NCBI GenBank assembly: GCA_964586675.1
Contig: CAZPHQ010000003.1
Span: 124,001 to 188,000 of the forward strand
Direction of reading: 5' to 3'
DNA from: JADLGH01 sp964586675
GTDB taxonomy: Bacteria; Desulfobacterota_D; UBA1144; Nemesobacterales; UBA2774
DNA length: 64,000 bases
Below the pieces are notes generated by a model. That model was given only the letters and a program-made list of their open reading frames with translations, was not told where the DNA came from and made no database searches. The stretch's first letter is position 1. Each line of letters opens with the position of its first letter. This document shows positions 26,963 through 35,716 of the stretch, in pieces. The translations under genes and the position numbers were made by a program.

Positions 26963-28939
26963 TCAGAATTTCTGCCAGAGGACTATGAAGATGAGTATCG
27001 CGAGCGCGCCTATCGCCATGAGGGTGGCGTAGCTCCTGAGGACGCCCGTCTGCGCGGCCTGGAGCGTGAGCGCCGTTTCCTTGAGGATATTCGCGACGCC
27101 GTTCACGGCCCCGTCGATAAACTTCGTATCGAACCAGGCGGCGAGATCGCAGAGATACCTGAAAGGCTGGACGATGATGTAGTCGTAGAGCTCGTCCACG
27201 TACCATTTATTGTAAGAAAAATTATAGAGCGGCTCGATGTTCTTGTTGGCCGCGATCTTGTCCGCCGTCCCCGGCTTAACAGAATAGAGATAAAACGCTA
27301 TCGCGATACCCGTGGCGGCGGCGGCAATGGACAGTATCAGAAGCGTAACGTGATTCAGCAGACGTTGCCCCGCGGCGACGAAATTATCGAGAAGTATCGC
27401 CGGCGAAACGAATTTATCGAAGAGGTTGGATTCGTGGATGCCCGCGAGCTCGCCTATGAACTCGGGCACTCCCAGATATCCGCCGAATATCGACAGCACC
27501 GCCAGAATCATGAGAGGTATCGTCATCGAGAACGGCGACTCGTGAACGTGGTGCCTGACCTCGTCCGTCATCCTCGTTTTCCCTTCGAACGTCAGAAGAT
27601 AGAGCCTGAACATATACGCGGCCGTCATGACGACCGTTATGAGCGCCAGGAGCCAGTGAAGGGCGTATCCCCTGTCGTAGACCTGCCCGAGAATGCCGTC
27701 TTTACTGTAAAAACCCGATAGCAGCGGGACGCCTGCAATGGCGAGTGTTCCTATGAGGAACGTTATGGCCGTCGTCGGGATATATTTCCGGAGGCCACCC
27801 ATGCGCCTTATGTCCTGCTCGCCGGAAAGGGCGTGTATGACGCTTCCCGAGCCCAAAAAGAGAAGGGCCTTGAAGAACGCGTGGGTGACGAGGTGAAAGA
27901 GCCCCGCCGTATAAGCGCCGACGCCTATGCCCATGAACATGTAGCCGAGCTGGCTTATCGTGGAATACGCGAGGACCTTCTTTATATCGTTCTGAGTCAG
28001 GGCTATAGTCGCCGCGAGGAATGCTGTCAGGACGGCAACGGTTACGATGACCGTTTGAGCCGTTACCGACTGAGAGAATATGGCGCTGCACCTGGCAACC
28101 ATGTATGCGCCGGCGGTGACCATTGTGGCGGCATGTATGAGCGCGCTGACAGGCGTCGGGCCGGCCATGGCGTCGGGGAGCCACACGTAGAGCGGTATCT
28201 GCGCCGACTTTCCGACCGCGCCGACGAATAGAAGAAGCGCTATGGCTGTTATCACAGCTGCGGGGACCGCGCTCATGAAAACCGGGTCGAGCGCCTTGCC
28301 GAATACCTCCTGGTAACCGACGGAGCCGAAAACGAAAAATATCAGGAATATTCCGAGGAGAAATCCGAAGTCCCCTATCCTGTTTACGACGAACGCCTTT
28401 CGCCCGGCGTCGGCGTTGGCCGGGTTCTCATACCAGAACCCGATTAAGAGATAAGACGCGAGCCCCACGCCCTCCCAGCCGACGAACATAAGCGGGAAGC
28501 TATTGCCGAGGACGAGGATAAGCATGAAAAATATGAAAATATTGAGGTACATGAAGTACTTGGCGTAGGCCTTGTCGTCGTGCATGTACCCCGTCGAATA
28601 GACGTGTATGAGAAAACCTATCCACGTTACGACGAGTGCCATTATGCAGGAAAGGGTGTCGAAGAGTAGATCGAAGCTGACTGTGAACGAACCCGACGGT
28701 ATCCAGACGAAGAGCTCCTGGATTATCTGCCTCTGCGATGGATCCATGGAAAGAAGCTTTAAAAAGAGCGAAGTCGATATGAGCGCCGAGGCAAGCACGA
28801 CGCCGCAGCCGACCAGGCTTACGATCTTCTTTTCCGTGTGCTCGTCACCTTTCAGCACCTTCTTCCAGAGGCCCGAAACGAACAGGAGCCCGTTAAATGC
28901 CGCCCCGAGAAGAGGTATGAGAATAATCCAGAGTATCAT
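26963..28939 (-). CDS. nuoL: NADH-quinone oxidoreductase subunit L
   Basis: Large antiporter-like membrane subunit of complex I. 658 residues with about 15-16 membrane helices, including the conserved MFVGWEGVGLASYLLIGFWY, VGAVGKSAQIPLYVWLPDAM, PTPVSALIHAATMVTAG and HAFFKALLFLGSGSVIHAL segments and the long C-terminal horizontal helix. It is the last gene of a minus-strand nuoJ-K-L set. nuoM and nuoN, which usually follow, are absent here. Confidence 0.96.
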   Translation of the reverse strand: MILWIILIPLLGAAFNGLLFVSGLWKKVLKGDEHTEKKIVSLVGCGVVLASALISTSLFLKLLSMDPSQRQIIQELFVWIPSGSFTVSFDLLFDTLSCIMALVVTWIGFLIHVYSTGYMHDDKAYAKYFMYLNIFIFFMLILVLGNSFPLMFVGWEGVGLASYLLIGFWYENPANADAGRKAFVVNRIGDFGFLLGIFLIFFVFGSVGYQEVFGKALDPVFMSAVPAAVITAIALLLFVGAVGKSAQIPLYVWLPDAMAGPTPVSALIHAATMVTAGAYMVARCSAIFSQSVTAQTVIVTVAVLTAFLAATIALTQNDIKKVLAYSTISQLGYMFMGIGVGAYTAGLFHLVTHAFFKALLFLGSGSVIHALSGEQDIRRMGGLRKYIPTTAITFLIGTLAIAGVPLLSGFYSKDGILGQVYDRGYALHWLLALITVVMTAAYMFRLYLLTFEGKTRMTDEVRHHVHESPFSMTIPLMILAVLSIFGGYLGVPEFIGELAGIHESNLFDKFVSPAILLDNFVAAGQRLLNHVTLLILSIAAAATGIAIAFYLYSVKPGTADKIAANKNIEPLYNFSYNKWYVDELYDYIIVQPFRYLCDLAAWFDTKFIDGAVNGVANILKETALTLQAAQTGVLRSYATLMAIGALAILIFIVLWQKF

Positions 28940-28946
28940 TTATGCG

Positions 28947-29255
28947 CTAACCCTTAAGCATCCTTAGTATGTCTATGTCGAGCGAGTCCCTGTGCGAATA
29001 AACGGCCACGACGAGCGCAAGGCCGACGGCCACCTCGGCGGCCGCGACAGTGATCGACATTATCATGAATATGTGACCGGTCATGTCGGCGTGGATCCTC
29101 GAAAATGCAATGAACGCCAGATTCGCGGCGTTCAGCATGAGCTCGAGCGACATCAGAACTATTATGAGGTTCTTCCTCGCTATGACCCCGAAGGCCCCTA
29201 TGACGAAAAGTATAGCGCTCAGAACGAAAAAATGCTCGGGGGCTATGCCGGACAT
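28947..29255 (-). CDS. nuoK: NADH-quinone oxidoreductase subunit K
   Basis: Small membrane subunit of complex I, 102 residues and three helices. Conserved segments: LIVLMSLELMLNAANLAFIAFS (includes the buried Glu of the proton path) and AAAEVAVGLALVVAVY. AGGAGGGAG precedes the ATG. One base separates it from the end of nuoJ. Confidence 0.96.
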   Translation of the reverse strand: MSGIAPEHFFVLSAILFVIGAFGVIARKNLIIVLMSLELMLNAANLAFIAFSRIHADMTGHIFMIMSITVAAAEVAVGLALVVAVYSHRDSLDIDILRMLKG

Positions 29256-29256
29256 C

Positions 29257-29763
29257 TCAGCTCTCCCTCCTCTTGGCTATCGCGACGACGCCGATAATGG
29301 CGGCGAGAATGAGGACCGAGGTGAGCTCGAACGGAAGGAGATAGTCCGTAAATAGCGTTTTTCCAACCCCCTCGACGGTGCCGAACCCCTCGGGGAGGGC
29401 TGCGGCGCTTCCTTCCGGAAACGTTTTGCTGTAGGCAAGAATGGCGAAATAACCCACGAAAAAGAGGCCCGCCAGGAGTAGGCTGCCCTTGAAGGCCATG
29501 TTCTTGGAATCGAAATTGAGCGCGCCGGGCTTGAGATTGAGGAACATGACGGTGAAAAGGAACAACACCATTATCGCGCCCGCGTAGACCAGTATCTGTA
29601 TAGCGGCTATGAAATGCGCCGAAAGGAGCACGAAAAGTACGGCCGTCGAGAAGAGCGTCAGAACTAAAGACACGGCGCTCGACACCGGATTTTTATGGAT
29701 CACTACGAGGAGAGCGCCCGCCACGGCGAGCGCCGCGAAGAGATAGAATAATACAGTCTCCAA
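29257..29763 (-). CDS. nuoJ: NADH-quinone oxidoreductase subunit J
   Basis: Membrane subunit of complex I, 168 residues, about five helices, with LSAHFIAAIQILVYAGAIMVLFLFTVMFLNL typical of NuoJ. The start is TTG at 29761-29763 with GGGAGG about 11 bases upstream. First gene of nuoJKL; the genes that precede J in a standard nuo operon (A-I) are not in the window, and nth lies upstream instead. Confidence 0.94.
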   Translation of the reverse strand: METVLFYLFAALAVAGALLVVIHKNPVSSAVSLVLTLFSTAVLFVLLSAHFIAAIQILVYAGAIMVLFLFTVMFLNLKPGALNFDSKNMAFKGSLLLAGLFFVGYFAILAYSKTFPEGSAAALPEGFGTVEGVGKTLFTDYLLPFELTSVLILAAIIGVVAIAKRRES

Positions 29764-29818
29764 GCTGTTAAAACCTCCCGGATAAATAGGCGACTGAGCT
29801 TTAAATCGAGGTACATGA

Positions 29819-29846
29819 AGTATATGTGGAACAGGGCGATAGTCAA
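29819..29846 (-). promoter_or_regulatory. Predicted sigma-70 promoter of nuoJKL
   Basis: Minus-strand TTGACT (29841-29846), 16 bases, then TATACT (29819-29824); five of six matches at each element. It lies in the 120-base gap between nth and nuoJ and supports an independent nuoJKL transcript. Confidence 0.6.
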
Positions 29847-29883
29847 CGCTTGCCCCATAAAACGGGATTAAATCGCGCAGGGG

Positions 29884-30540
29884 CTATCTGCTTTTGCCGA
29901 CGCCCACCCTCTCGCACCAGGCAGACACCGGGCACAGCGTACAGATAGGAGAAATAGGCTTGCAAAGGTGCTGTCCGAAGGCGACCAGAAGGCTGTTGTA
30001 GTCTATCCAGTATTTTTTCGGGAGCTTCTTCCTGAGCGTCATCTCGGTATCGTGAGGATTTTTGGTCTTTATGTAACCGAGCCTGTTCGAGATCCTGTGC
30101 ACGTGCGTATCGACGCATATACCGGGCTTATTGTAGCCCAGGGTCAAAACAAGATTTGCGGTCTTCCTGCCGACGCCCTTCAGCTTTAAAAGCTCGTCGA
30201 GGTCGTCGGGGACGCGGGAGCCGTAATTATCGACGAGGGTCCGGCAGATATCGAGCACGTTACGGGCCTTTACCCTGTAAAACCCGACGGGATATATCGC
30301 CTTCGCTATTTCATCCTCGCTCAGCCTGAGCATGTCGCCGGGATTATCGGCGAGGGCGAAGAGCCTCCGGGACGCGGCGGCCGTGGTTTCGTCTTTAGTC
30401 CTCAGGCTGAGGACGGTGGATATAAGCACCCTGAAAGGGTCGCGGGAGGTCTCGGCGACAAGGGTTACAGCGGGGACGTCCCACGACGGGGCCGTCTTTG
30501 TCAGAGCCTCGATTACAGGATGGATGTCGTCCGCTTTCAT
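29884..30540 (-). CDS. nth: Endonuclease III
   Basis: Base-excision repair DNA glycosylase/AP lyase for oxidised pyrimidines. From the ATG at 30538-30540 it is 218 residues. The helix-hairpin-helix is LKGVGRKTANLVL with catalytic Lys, the catalytic Asp is in CVDTHVHRISNRLG, and the C-terminus has the C-x6-C-x2-C-x5-C [4Fe-4S] motif (CKPISPICTLCPVSAWC). A frame extending to 30570 exists but adds non-conserved residues. Confidence 0.95.
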   Translation of the reverse strand: MKADDIHPVIEALTKTAPSWDVPAVTLVAETSRDPFRVLISTVLSLRTKDETTAAASRRLFALADNPGDMLRLSEDEIAKAIYPVGFYRVKARNVLDICRTLVDNYGSRVPDDLDELLKLKGVGRKTANLVLTLGYNKPGICVDTHVHRISNRLGYIKTKNPHDTEMTLRKKLPKKYWIDYNSLLVAFGQHLCKPISPICTLCPVSAWCERVGVGKSR

Positions 30541-30652
30541 CGGTAAACCCGGAGACCATAATATACACAAAAGTCATGTGAGCTGATGCGGAAAACAGTG
30601 TTACACAAAAATGGAAAGGGCGAAAAAATCGCCGTGGGGGCTAATAATGGAA

Positions 30653-30684
30653 CCGGCGCGCCGCTGTGCATGACGGCGCGCCGG
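30653..30684 (-). terminator. Hairpin after the sigma-factor gene, possible terminator
   Basis: A perfect 11-base-pair inverted repeat (CCGGCGCGCCG at 30653-30663, CGGCGCGCCGG at 30674-30684) with a 10-base loop, about 10 bases downstream of the sigma-factor stop. The minus-strand sequence that follows (TTCCATTATT) is only moderately T-rich, so termination is plausible but not certain. Confidence 0.55.
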
Positions 30685-30693
30685 GAAAACGAA

Positions 30694-31929
30694 TTAGTTA
30701 TAAACTTCCATGAGGCTCCTCAGTACCGGGGCCGACTTCGATCTTCTTATCCTGTCGAGGGCTTTCTTTTCGATCTGTCTTATTCTTTCCCTCGTTAGAC
30801 GGAACTTCCTTCCGATCTCGTCCAGCGTGTAGGGAGACTCGTACCCTATCCCGAACCTCATCTTCACCACCTCTCGTTCCCTCATCGGCAGTATAAGAAG
30901 CGCGTCGTTTATGTTCCCCGGGATGGATATTTCCGCTATGAGTGAATCGACCTTGAGGGCGCCGGAATCTTCTATATAATCCATGAACGTCGCCTTCTCT
31001 CCGTTCCATATGGGCGTATCGAGCCTGACAACCTTGTTCACCCCGGATTCGAGGATTCGCCTCACGTTCTCGACGCTCATCTCGGCCTTCTCTGCAATCT
31101 CCTCGGCAATCGGCTCCCTTTCGTTCTCGCGCGTGAGCTCTCTTTTCACGTGCTTGACCTTCCCGGCCTTTTCGAGAAGGTAAGCCGGCATCTTGACGGT
31201 GCGCGTCTGGTTGAAGATGCCTCTCGTCATCGCCTGATTGATCCACCAGCAGGCGTAGGTCGAAAATCTGTATCCCTTTCTGTGGTCGAACCTCTCGACG
31301 GCCTTTATGAGGCCGAGGTTCCCTTCCTGGATGAGGTCGAGAAAAGGGACGCCCCTTCCGGCAAACCTCTTCGCCATGCTGGCGACGAGCCTGAGGTTGG
31401 CCTTTATAAACCTGTTCCTGAGCTCGAAGCCCTTTTTCTGATAGGCCTTGTGAAGCCCCGCGAACGCGCTCAGCCGGCAGCAGGTTTCGAGATGCTTTAC
31501 CCTTTCCGCCGGCGTCATGGCTGAAACGTCCCGGCCGTAAAACTCGCTTATGGCCGAGGCGAGCTTTTCGGGCTCCTGGCCGAGCCTCTTACCGAGAAGC
31601 TTTTCTATCTTTCTCTTTATGCTCGCGGCCCTGTCCTCGCAGCATTTTATCTTGGCCGCGACATGCGCCTCTTCGTTCGGCGCGAGGAGGGTCTCCGTGC
31701 TGACTTCCTTAAAATACGCATTTACAAGCCGGAGGTCCTGGTTTACTTCTTCTTTAGTTGGTTTAATGCTGCTTACATTTTCCTCTTCCTCGGCGGTTTC
31801 CTCGGCTTCTTCTTCGAAATAGTCGTCCATCTCGTCGAATTCATCACCGCCGAAGTCGTCCACCATGGTCTCGGCCTGGCCGTAACTGTAATCATCGAAT
31901 ATGTTCGCAAATTCAGGCTTTTTCAGCAT
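30694..31929 (-). CDS. RNA polymerase sigma factor, sigma-70 family group 2 (RpoD/RpoS-like)
   Basis: Directs RNA polymerase to promoters. The start is the ATG at 31927-31929 (AAGGAG 7 bases upstream), giving 411 residues. The first ~55 residues are strongly acidic (EEEAEETAEEEE). Region 1.2 is at about 65-85, then an ~80-residue non-conserved insertion. Region 2 is intact: ANLRLVASMAKRF, FLDLIQEGNLGLIKAVERFD, GYRFSTYACWWINQAM. Region 3 is about 255-330 and region 4 has the helix-turn-helix YTLDEIGRKFRLTRERIRQIEKKAL. The acidic start lacks a recognisable region 1.1, so I read it as an alternative (group 2) sigma rather than the main RpoD. Confidence 0.88.
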   Translation of the reverse strand: MLKKPEFANIFDDYSYGQAETMVDDFGGDEFDEMDDYFEEEAEETAEEEENVSSIKPTKEEVNQDLRLVNAYFKEVSTETLLAPNEEAHVAAKIKCCEDRAASIKRKIEKLLGKRLGQEPEKLASAISEFYGRDVSAMTPAERVKHLETCCRLSAFAGLHKAYQKKGFELRNRFIKANLRLVASMAKRFAGRGVPFLDLIQEGNLGLIKAVERFDHRKGYRFSTYACWWINQAMTRGIFNQTRTVKMPAYLLEKAGKVKHVKRELTRENEREPIAEEIAEKAEMSVENVRRILESGVNKVVRLDTPIWNGEKATFMDYIEDSGALKVDSLIAEISIPGNINDALLILPMREREVVKMRFGIGYESPYTLDEIGRKFRLTRERIRQIEKKALDRIRRSKSAPVLRSLMEVYN

Positions 31930-32265
31930 TGCTGGTCTCCTTCGGGTCATCTGGTCCTGGATAAGGGATTCTCACACCCGTTCCAACCATATACCTATTA
32001 AACCAGTACGATCACGAAATGGTTTCAGATTCATTCGAACTGTTTGAAAGTGCACTAATCACCGGAAATGATTATCTTTTTAGGCGTCTCCCAAGGGCAG
32101 GCGCCGCCCTTTTCAGATTTAACGGATAGAGCCTGCTCTCAGGTTTATACGTTCCGGCGGCAAAAACCATTCGGATAATAGTTGAGAGCTTTAAAATTCC
32201 GTTTTAGATTGTGAAAACCTGCGAGGGGGAATATTCAATACTATCCCGGGAGGCCCGGGTCTTCG
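31930..32265. other. Intergenic region upstream of the sigma-factor gene
   Basis: 336 bases between the convergent/tandem minus-strand genes. It must contain the sigma-factor promoter; TTTAATAGGTATATGG-like AT-rich patches are present around 31985-32010 on the minus strand, but no promoter with good spacing stands out. No coding frame with support and no repeat. Confidence 0.4.
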
Positions 32266-33021
32266 TCACTGGAGCGTGGAGTCGTCCGCCGCGTCGACGG
32301 AAGCCGTGTTTCGTATGTCGTCCCACTTCTGCAGAAATGCCTTCAGGGACGCCGCGGCCTCGTCGAATTTTCCATCCCCGAGCTGCCCGATGGTCGCCCA
32401 CACCTCTTCGACGGAGTGCTCCCTTTCGAGGGAGTATGGGTTTATCATGGCGCAAATCTCGCCGTAGTTAAGCACTATGAATCCCGACGGGTCGTATCCC
32501 GAAAGCCAGCCCTGCAGGTCGCGAAGACTCATCAGAAATGTCTCCATGTCGAAGCCGAAATCCCTTCCGACACCGCCGCCCCTTTCGACGGATTCGGCTA
32601 TTACGCGCGACGCATCGCCCAGGCGCTCGATGGCCACGCCTATACGCGTATCGTAATAAAGCGCGTTGAATCCCCAGTGCGTGTATAGAGTTTCCCTGTC
32701 GGCGGGGCTGAATAGCATGAACCATTCGAGCGGGATGAAATTCTCCGAGAAGAATAAATTCGATTGCGAGCGGAAGGGGGCGATGTAGTATTTGCCGTCG
32801 TCGCCTTTCGTGAAGAAACAATGCTCGACCTCGTTTTTGTCTATGCCGAGGTGAGAGGCTATAGCCTGAACGAAGGATTCGTATTCGTTTCCGAACCAGA
32901 CGCCGAAGGGCGACGTCGGGCCGCCCCAGTATTTTTCGTAAAACTCGGCGTACTCCTTCCAGTAATAAGCCTTGTCCGTCATTTCGACGGGTTCGTAGAC
33001 GACGAGAGTGCTCTTGGCCAT
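32266..33021 (-). CDS. Hypothetical protein
   Basis: A 251-residue soluble protein of unrecognised family, rich in Tyr/Trp/Phe in its first half (AYYWKEYAEFYEKYWGG, PLEWFMLFSPADRETLYTHWGFN) and ending in a helical Ala-rich tail. No signal or membrane segments. The gene stands alone, 240 bases from the sigma-factor gene. Codon pattern and length indicate a real gene; no function is offered. Confidence 0.65.
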   Translation of the reverse strand: MAKSTLVVYEPVEMTDKAYYWKEYAEFYEKYWGGPTSPFGVWFGNEYESFVQAIASHLGIDKNEVEHCFFTKGDDGKYYIAPFRSQSNLFFSENFIPLEWFMLFSPADRETLYTHWGFNALYYDTRIGVAIERLGDASRVIAESVERGGGVGRDFGFDMETFLMSLRDLQGWLSGYDPSGFIVLNYGEICAMINPYSLEREHSVEEVWATIGQLGDGKFDEAAASLKAFLQKWDDIRNTASVDAADDSTLQ

Positions 33022-33182
33022 ATGAAATTAATAAACCATCCGCCGTTCAAAATCAATCCGGCTTCCACAGTGTATAAGCCGCCGGAAACATGGCGCGGGG
33101 TAGCGGTCACGGGACTGAGAAAGAGCCCGAATGACGCTGTCCGGAACGCCGCATTCCCCTAGAAATACGGGAGAATTACGGA

Positions 33183-33935
33183 TTGACAAAGGCCCTTCAA
33201 CCTGCGAATATCATTGTCATGGCAGATGTATCGATAGACGAAATCATCAAGGAAGCAAAAAAAAGAAAGATAGACCTCGGAAGCGACCCGGAAAAAACGA
33301 TCAAGATATGCGCCAGGCTCGGGCTCATACCCAAACCCCGGAGAAAGAGAGTAACCTCCGGCCGATCGTCAAAAACGATTTTACTGTTCCCTGAAAAAAC
33401 CATCGAGAAGCTCGCCCACATAAAGGCGCTCAAATCGGAGGGGCTCAGCCCCGAGGAAATAAGAGACAGCTTCGCTCTGGAATACGTTCAGGGAGCGCTG
33501 AAAGACCTTCTCAACAACGCCGACGACGACAAGGTCAAAGAGCTTGCGAACATCATCAGCAAGGAAAAGGAGCTCGAATCGATAGTCGAAGCCCCGCTAG
33601 TCTATCTCATCGAAGGCATGTCGCCCGACGAGGCGAAGAAGCTCCTGACGCTCTTCTGCGGAGTGGGTTTTTACGCCCTCATCGAGGCCCAGAAGCTCCT
33701 CGAAGAATTCAAATTCAACGACGCGAGGCGGGCGCTCTTCAGGGCTATATTCTATAATTCGATCGCCGTTCTCCGGCTCGCGCGGACTACGGGCGATACG
33801 AAGCTCGAAGCCACTGCTTTCGAGTTCTACGAAAAGACCGTGATCGAGCCCATCGGAAAAGCGAGCGAGCGCGTCAGAAAGGAATTTATAAACTCGTTCG
33901 AGAAATACCTTAAAGACAAGGGCCTCACGAACTGA
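33183..33935 (+). CDS. Protein with MerR-like N-terminal region, function unknown
   Basis: 250 residues. The annotated start is TTG at 33183 with GGGAG about 10 bases upstream; the first ATG (33219) lacks a ribosome site. Residues about 15-90 look like a degenerate MerR-type DNA-binding region: VSIDEIIKEAKKRKID, ARLGLIPKPRRKRV, then IEKLAHIKALKSEGLSPEEIRDSF, the usual dimer-facing helix pattern. Residues about 100-245 are all-helical and unlike known MerR ligand domains. A transcription regulator is likely but not certain. Confidence 0.6.
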   Translation: MTKALQPANIIVMADVSIDEIIKEAKKRKIDLGSDPEKTIKICARLGLIPKPRRKRVTSGRSSKTILLFPEKTIEKLAHIKALKSEGLSPEEIRDSFALEYVQGALKDLLNNADDDKVKELANIISKEKELESIVEAPLVYLIEGMSPDEAKKLLTLFCGVGFYALIEAQKLLEEFKFNDARRALFRAIFYNSIAVLRLARTTGDTKLEATAFEFYEKTVIEPIGKASERVRKEFINSFEKYLKDKGLTN

Positions 33936-33951
33936 TACATATCTGAAAGAT

Positions 33952-34215
33952 TTATGCGGAAGCGGCGCCGAGTTTGAACTTTATATGCCGCGCCATGTTC
34001 CCTACCGACTCGAAAAACAGCGGCGTGATTTCTTCCTCGTCGAGCCTCATGCGAAACTCCTGCTCGAGCGCGACGAGAAGCTCTAGGCGCGCCACCGAAT
34101 CGATCCCCACGCCCAGCTCCACGAGCGGAAACTCGTCGTCGATATTTTCCGTTATTACGCCTGATGGCAGGCTCGCTCCGAGCACTTTTCTTACCCTTCC
34201 CGCGACGTCGTCCAT
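33952..34215 (-). CDS. Acyl carrier protein
   Basis: An 87-residue carrier protein. The phosphopantetheine serine is in GIDSVARLELLVALEQEF, preceded by VELGV; the overall helix pattern fits the ACP/PCP fold. AGGTGAAG precedes the ATG. It follows the AMP-dependent ligase by 15 bases. The motif is GIDS, not the GxDSL of FabF-partner ACPs, and no fatty-acid synthesis genes are near, so it is probably a specialised carrier loaded by the adjacent ligase. Confidence 0.85.
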   Translation of the reverse strand: MDDVAGRVRKVLGASLPSGVITENIDDEFPLVELGVGIDSVARLELLVALEQEFRMRLDEEEITPLFFESVGNMARHIKFKLGAASA

Positions 34216-34230
34216 TTCTTCACCTGAAAC

Positions 34231-35703
34231 CTACTTTAACCGCTCCTTAAGAACCTTGCCCGCAGGGCTCCGGGGAAGCTCTTTTCTGAACTCTATGGAA
34301 AGAGGGATCTTGTAGTCGGCCAGCTTTCCCCTGCAGTGCTCGACGACCTCGCCAGCCGAGACGGGCCTTTCGGAAACGAGTACGGCTTTGACGTGCTCCT
34401 TCCCGCTCTTGTCCTCGACCCCTAGGACTGCCGCTTCGGCGATCCCCGGCATGGCGAGGAGAACGTTCTCGACCTCTGCCGGGTCGACTTTATATCCTCC
34501 GGCATTGATGAAGAATTTCCTTCGGCCGGTTATGTAAATATATCCCTCGGCGTCTATACTCCCGAGGTCCCCGGTGAAATAGTACCCGTTCCTGAATACC
34601 TTTTCCGTCTCATCCGGGAGGCCGTCGTACCCCCGCGCCATCGAGGGACTCCTGACGGCCAGCTCCCCTTCCGCGCCGGTTTTGAGCTCTTCGCCGCCCT
34701 CGCCGAAGACCTTCACCGTCACCTGGCTCACGGGCCTTCCGACTGAAGCCGGCCGTCTTTCGATATCTTCGGCAAGGTTAATGGAAATGACCCCGGTTTC
34801 CGTAGAGCCGTACAGCTGCCGGGGATATATCGAAAATCTCTCGTGAAATTTTCTGAAGCTTTCTTCCCTCAGCGGAGCACCGGCCGAAATTACGAGCCTG
34901 AGCCGAGAGAGGTCTTTCTCTTCCGGAGTGAATGTGCCGGTCAGCGCATCGAGCATGACGGGTACGGCCGGGAATATGGTGACTGCTTCCTTCTCCAGGA
35001 CGTCGAGCACCCTTTTCCTGTTAAACTGCTCCAGCATTATCGAGGCCGCTCCGCCGCGGACGGAGCTTATGAAATTCCCGAAGGCGTAGGTGTGCGAAAG
35101 GGGCACAACGAAGAGCACCTTATCTCTATCTGTAAACCCGGCGGTATGGGAATGGTTTTGTGCTAGAGCGACTAGATTGTAATGCGTCCGGGCGACCCGC
35201 TTCGGCTTCCCCGTCGAGCCCGTCGAGTAGAGAAATATCGCGTCGTCCCCGGCCTCGACTTCGGCCGGCTCGGAATTTACGGTTTGGCCTTCAAGGTAAA
35301 CCCAGTCCGCCGCCTCACCTCTTATTACAGCGACGACGGCGCCCGAACCCGAGGCGGCACTTTCCGCAGTCTCTTTTAAGACGGCGTCGGTCAGAAGAAC
35401 CTTCGCGCCGGAATCCGTCACGTAAAATCTTATCTCGTCCTCTTTGCAGAGATTGTTCACAGGCACCGATACGGCGCCCAGCGACGCCGAAGCGAAAAAT
35501 GCGGCGGCGAACTCCATGGAATTGGGAAGGAGAATTGCGACCTTGTCCCCCCTTCCGACGCCTCGGGCGGCGAGGAGCGAGGCGAGTGAATTCACGGCTT
35601 CGCCAAACTCGCCGTATGTCAGATATCTATCCTCGTCTATAATCGCAGGCCGACTCCCGAACCTCTCGACGCTTTCCTGAAACAGCTCGTTCATGGTCTG
35701 CAT
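34231..35703 (-). CDS. AMP-dependent synthetase/ligase next to a carrier protein
   Basis: Class I adenylate-forming enzyme, about 490 residues. I prefer the ATG at 35701-35703 because AAGAGG, overlapping the argC stop region, is ~9 bases upstream; Met at 35712 is too close to it. Seen: IFLYSTGSTGKPK (about 164-176, A3), YGSTETGVISINL, GYYFTGDLGSID and the C-terminal catalytic Lys in RSPAGKVLKERLK. The substrate is not deducible. A ligase adjacent to a dedicated carrier suggests it makes acyl-AMP and loads the ACP, rather than CoA. Confidence 0.85.
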   Translation of the reverse strand: MQTMNELFQESVERFGSRPAIIDEDRYLTYGEFGEAVNSLASLLAARGVGRGDKVAILLPNSMEFAAAFFASASLGAVSVPVNNLCKEDEIRFYVTDSGAKVLLTDAVLKETAESAASGSGAVVAVIRGEAADWVYLEGQTVNSEPAEVEAGDDAIFLYSTGSTGKPKRVARTHYNLVALAQNHSHTAGFTDRDKVLFVVPLSHTYAFGNFISSVRGGAASIMLEQFNRKRVLDVLEKEAVTIFPAVPVMLDALTGTFTPEEKDLSRLRLVISAGAPLREESFRKFHERFSIYPRQLYGSTETGVISINLAEDIERRPASVGRPVSQVTVKVFGEGGEELKTGAEGELAVRSPSMARGYDGLPDETEKVFRNGYYFTGDLGSIDAEGYIYITGRRKFFINAGGYKVDPAEVENVLLAMPGIAEAAVLGVEDKSGKEHVKAVLVSERPVSAGEVVEHCRGKLADYKIPLSIEFRKELPRSPAGKVLKERLK

Positions 35704-35716
35704 ATTCCGCATCCTC

